NCBI GenBank assembly: GCA_902782655.1
Contig: CACZNY010000158.1
Coordinates: 1 to 7,180 of the forward strand
Reading direction: 5' to 3'
Origin: an uncultured Lachnospiraceae bacterium
Lineage (GTDB): Bacteria; Bacillota; Clostridia; Lachnospirales; Lachnospiraceae
Length of the DNA stretch: 7,180 bases
Below, piece after piece: positions 5,898 to 7,180 of this stretch (position 1 is its first letter; each line of letters starts with the position of its first letter). The translations under genes were made by a program, and so were the position numbers. The notes beneath the pieces were generated by a model, which worked only from the letters and a program-made list of their open reading frames with translations, had not been told where the DNA came from and did not search any database.

Positions 5898-7081
5898 TTT
5901 ACCAACTGAATCAGCTTCACTGATTCCCTGTTTACAAGTATATATCTTCTGGCTTTGTCCGTCGTGGAGATGAGAAGGGTCGAGTCATCCAAAGGTCCGT
6001 CATATTTTACTGTTCCCTTCATATCATATATTATCATGTGGGTATCACTGTAGATCACGATACGGTCTTTTCCTATCTGCAGATCTATATAGTTCAGGTC
6101 AAAGGGCAGGGTTAAAAGCTCCTCGCCTGACAGATTAAATACCGAAGCGGCATAACCTCCGTCTATTACGCTCTCCTTTACCAGAACGATCCTGTCTTCA
6201 CTGTAAAATACGCCTTTGATCCGGGTATCAAAGCTGTATTCATATTTCTTCTCAGGCTTTTGGGAACCTGAAAAGATTATCATCTTGTCTGTTCCTATCG
6301 CAAAGGCAGTGGAATCATTCAGAAATTTTATCCTTGGGATAAGGGTTTCGGAGAAGTCATATCCGCTCATATAGTGGTCACTCTCGTTTGCCCCGACATC
6401 TCCGAAATTGTAGAAAGCAACAGAACTCCTCATTTTATCGCCCTCAACCCTTGTATAGGCGACGCCGAGAAGATATCCGGAGGGTGACAATGATATATCC
6501 ATGGGATAACCGCTTTCGGCCATTGAGCATTTGATCGAAGCCAGTTCGTCCCCTGATTTTGAGAAAAGCCTGATCCATGAGGTTCCGGCATCCTCCAGGA
6601 CGGCAGCGACGACCCCCTGCTTTGAGACGCAGATATCAAGGATCGGAAGCTTCGTCGATATCTTTCCCATATCGTTGGCGGCCGATGCTACATATATTTC
6701 CGTTCCCTGTTTGTCGGCTATGGCCACAAAGTCCCCGCAGGTGGCGGCTTTGGGATCCTGCATTTCGTATGTTACATTCCATATGGCCTTGCCATTGCCC
6801 TCAAAGGCTTCAGCGCCGTCCCGTGAAAGCTTTAATACATGGCCGTTGTAGGCGATATACTCAGAAGTGTCTGAATCCTGACGCATGGTCTTGGAAAGGA
6901 TCTCATAATCGCTGAAGGTTGTGTTTTCGTACATATGGTGGATTATCCATATAATAAGTATCAGGGCAGCGGCCAAAGCCGCGACTCTGAGTACTTTTTT
7001 TATGCGATGCTTTAAGATAGCTCTGTCAGCATGTTTGTTTTCGGGCAACCTGCTGCCCTTTATTAATGTAAATTTTGACAT
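5894..7081 (-). CDS. DUF5711-like membrane-anchored protein, probable extracytoplasmic beta-propeller
   Basis: It has 395 residues and no assigned function. A basic cytoplasmic N-terminus (about 1-32, KHRIKKVLR at 24-32) precedes one hydrophobic helix (33-47, ending IIWII). By the positive-inside rule this leaves a large domain of about 345 residues outside the membrane. That domain is built of repeated beta-strand units with alternating hydrophobic residues and turns such as SPSG and NLSGEEL, for example DISLSPSGYLLGVAYTR and RIVIYSDTHMIIYDMKG. This pattern is typical of WD40/PQQ-like propellers. No lipobox or catalytic motif is seen. From memory it resembles the DUF5711 family of Lachnospiraceae; I cannot confirm this by search. 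It overlaps cvpA by four bases. The start is uncertain: ATG 7081 has no ribosome binding site and an in-frame TAG lies three codons upstream, while TTG 7048 has AAGGG seven bases before it. Confidence 0.72.
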   Translation of the reverse strand: MSKFTLIKGSRLPENKHADRAILKHRIKKVLRVAALAAALILIIWIIHHMYENTTFSDYEILSKTMRQDSDTSEYIAYNGHVLKLSRDGAEAFEGNGKAIWNVTYEMQDPKAATCGDFVAIADKQGTEIYVASAANDMGKISTKLPILDICVSKQGVVAAVLEDAGTSWIRLFSKSGDELASIKCSMAESGYPMDISLSPSGYLLGVAYTRVEGDKMRSSVAFYNFGDVGANESDHYMSGYDFSETLIPRIKFLNDSTAFAIGTDKMIIFSGSQKPEKKYEYSFDTRIKGVFYSEDRIVLVKESVIDGGYAASVFNLSGEELLTLPFDLNYIDLQIGKDRIVIYSDTHMIIYDMKGTVKYDGPLDDSTLLISTTDKARRYILVNRESVKLIQLVK

Positions 7082-7087
7082 GAAGCT

Positions 7088-7116
7088 ATTCTATCATATT
7101 ATGATTCAGACGCCAA
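7088..7116 (-). promoter_or_regulatory. Candidate promoter of the DUF5711-cvpA pair
   Basis: Read on the minus strand, TTGGCG (7116-7111) and TAGAAT (7093-7088) are separated by 17 bases and differ from the sigma-A consensus at two and one positions. TATGAT (7098-7093) is an alternative -10. Either would start transcription within a few bases of ATG 7081, giving an almost leaderless message. The rest of 7117-7180 shows only a lone TTGACT with no matching -10. Confidence 0.4.
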
Positions 7117-7129
7117 AAGTACTGAATCA
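7102..7129. repeat. Symmetric inverted repeat over the candidate promoter, operator-like
   Basis: TGATTCAG (7102-7109) and CTGAATCA (7122-7129) are perfect 8-bp inverted arms with a 12-base spacer, so the half-sites are centred 20 bases apart, about two helical turns. The repeat covers the candidate -35 region of the minus-strand pair, where a dimeric regulator could bind. An adjoining odd palindrome ATCATA-T-TATGAT (7093-7105) overlaps the candidate -10. There is no T run, and the long loop makes a terminator unlikely. Confidence 0.45.
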
Positions 7130-7180
7130 CTGTTTTGATACAACGACGCCCAAAGTCAAATGGCTTTTTGAACAAGTTCA

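Noticed and set aside
7169..7180. TGAAC-AA-GTTCA near the right edge, resembling a LexA (SOS) box.
   Set aside because: The Firmicute LexA site has four bases between GAAC and GTTC; here there are two. It is also cut off by the window edge and about 90 bases from the nearest gene start.

Overview
The window looks like an ordinary chromosomal segment from an anaerobic Firmicute, most probably a member of the Lachnospiraceae (Clostridia). The basis is the dnaX-ybaB-recR order, strong AGGAGG-type ribosome binding sites, a transketolase split into two genes, a DUF5711-like gene paired with a cvpA-like gene, and mixed codon use with many ATA and AGA/AGG codons at moderate GC. This placement comes from gene content and family recognition, not from a database search. 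I see no mobile element, CRISPR array, rRNA or tRNA, and nothing that clearly amounts to a new system.

Layout, plus strand (1-5327): the 3' part of dnaX (clamp-loader tau subunit, open at the left edge), then a 117-base gap with weak hairpins, then ybaB/ebfC (nucleoid-associated protein) and recR (recombination mediator) five bases apart. After only 22 bases comes a carbohydrate block: galM (aldose 1-epimerase), araD (L-ribulose-5-phosphate 4-epimerase), and the N- and C-terminal subunits of a split transketolase, which overlap by four bases (ATGA). The gaps from recR onward are 5 to 39 bases and no convincing promoter or terminator separates the two blocks, so replication/repair genes and pentose genes may share one transcript.

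Layout, minus strand (7081-5388): two genes converge on the first group. A membrane-anchored protein resembling DUF5711, with a large extracytoplasmic beta-propeller-like part, is read first. It overlaps by four bases (ATGA) a CvpA-family membrane protein. A 13-bp perfect hairpin at 5353-5383 sits between the converging operons and can serve as a terminator for both. Upstream of the minus-strand pair, 7082-7180 holds an AT-rich promoter-like stretch and a symmetric 8-bp inverted repeat that could be an operator.

How the genes work together: GalM interconverts sugar anomers. AraD makes D-xylulose 5-phosphate from L-ribulose 5-phosphate, and transketolase passes that product into the non-oxidative pentose phosphate pathway. 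Together they form the lower part of L-arabinose (or related pentose) use. The isomerase, kinase and transporter for such a pathway are not in the window. DnaX, YbaB and RecR are the usual replication/repair cluster. The role of the DUF5711-CvpA pair is not known.
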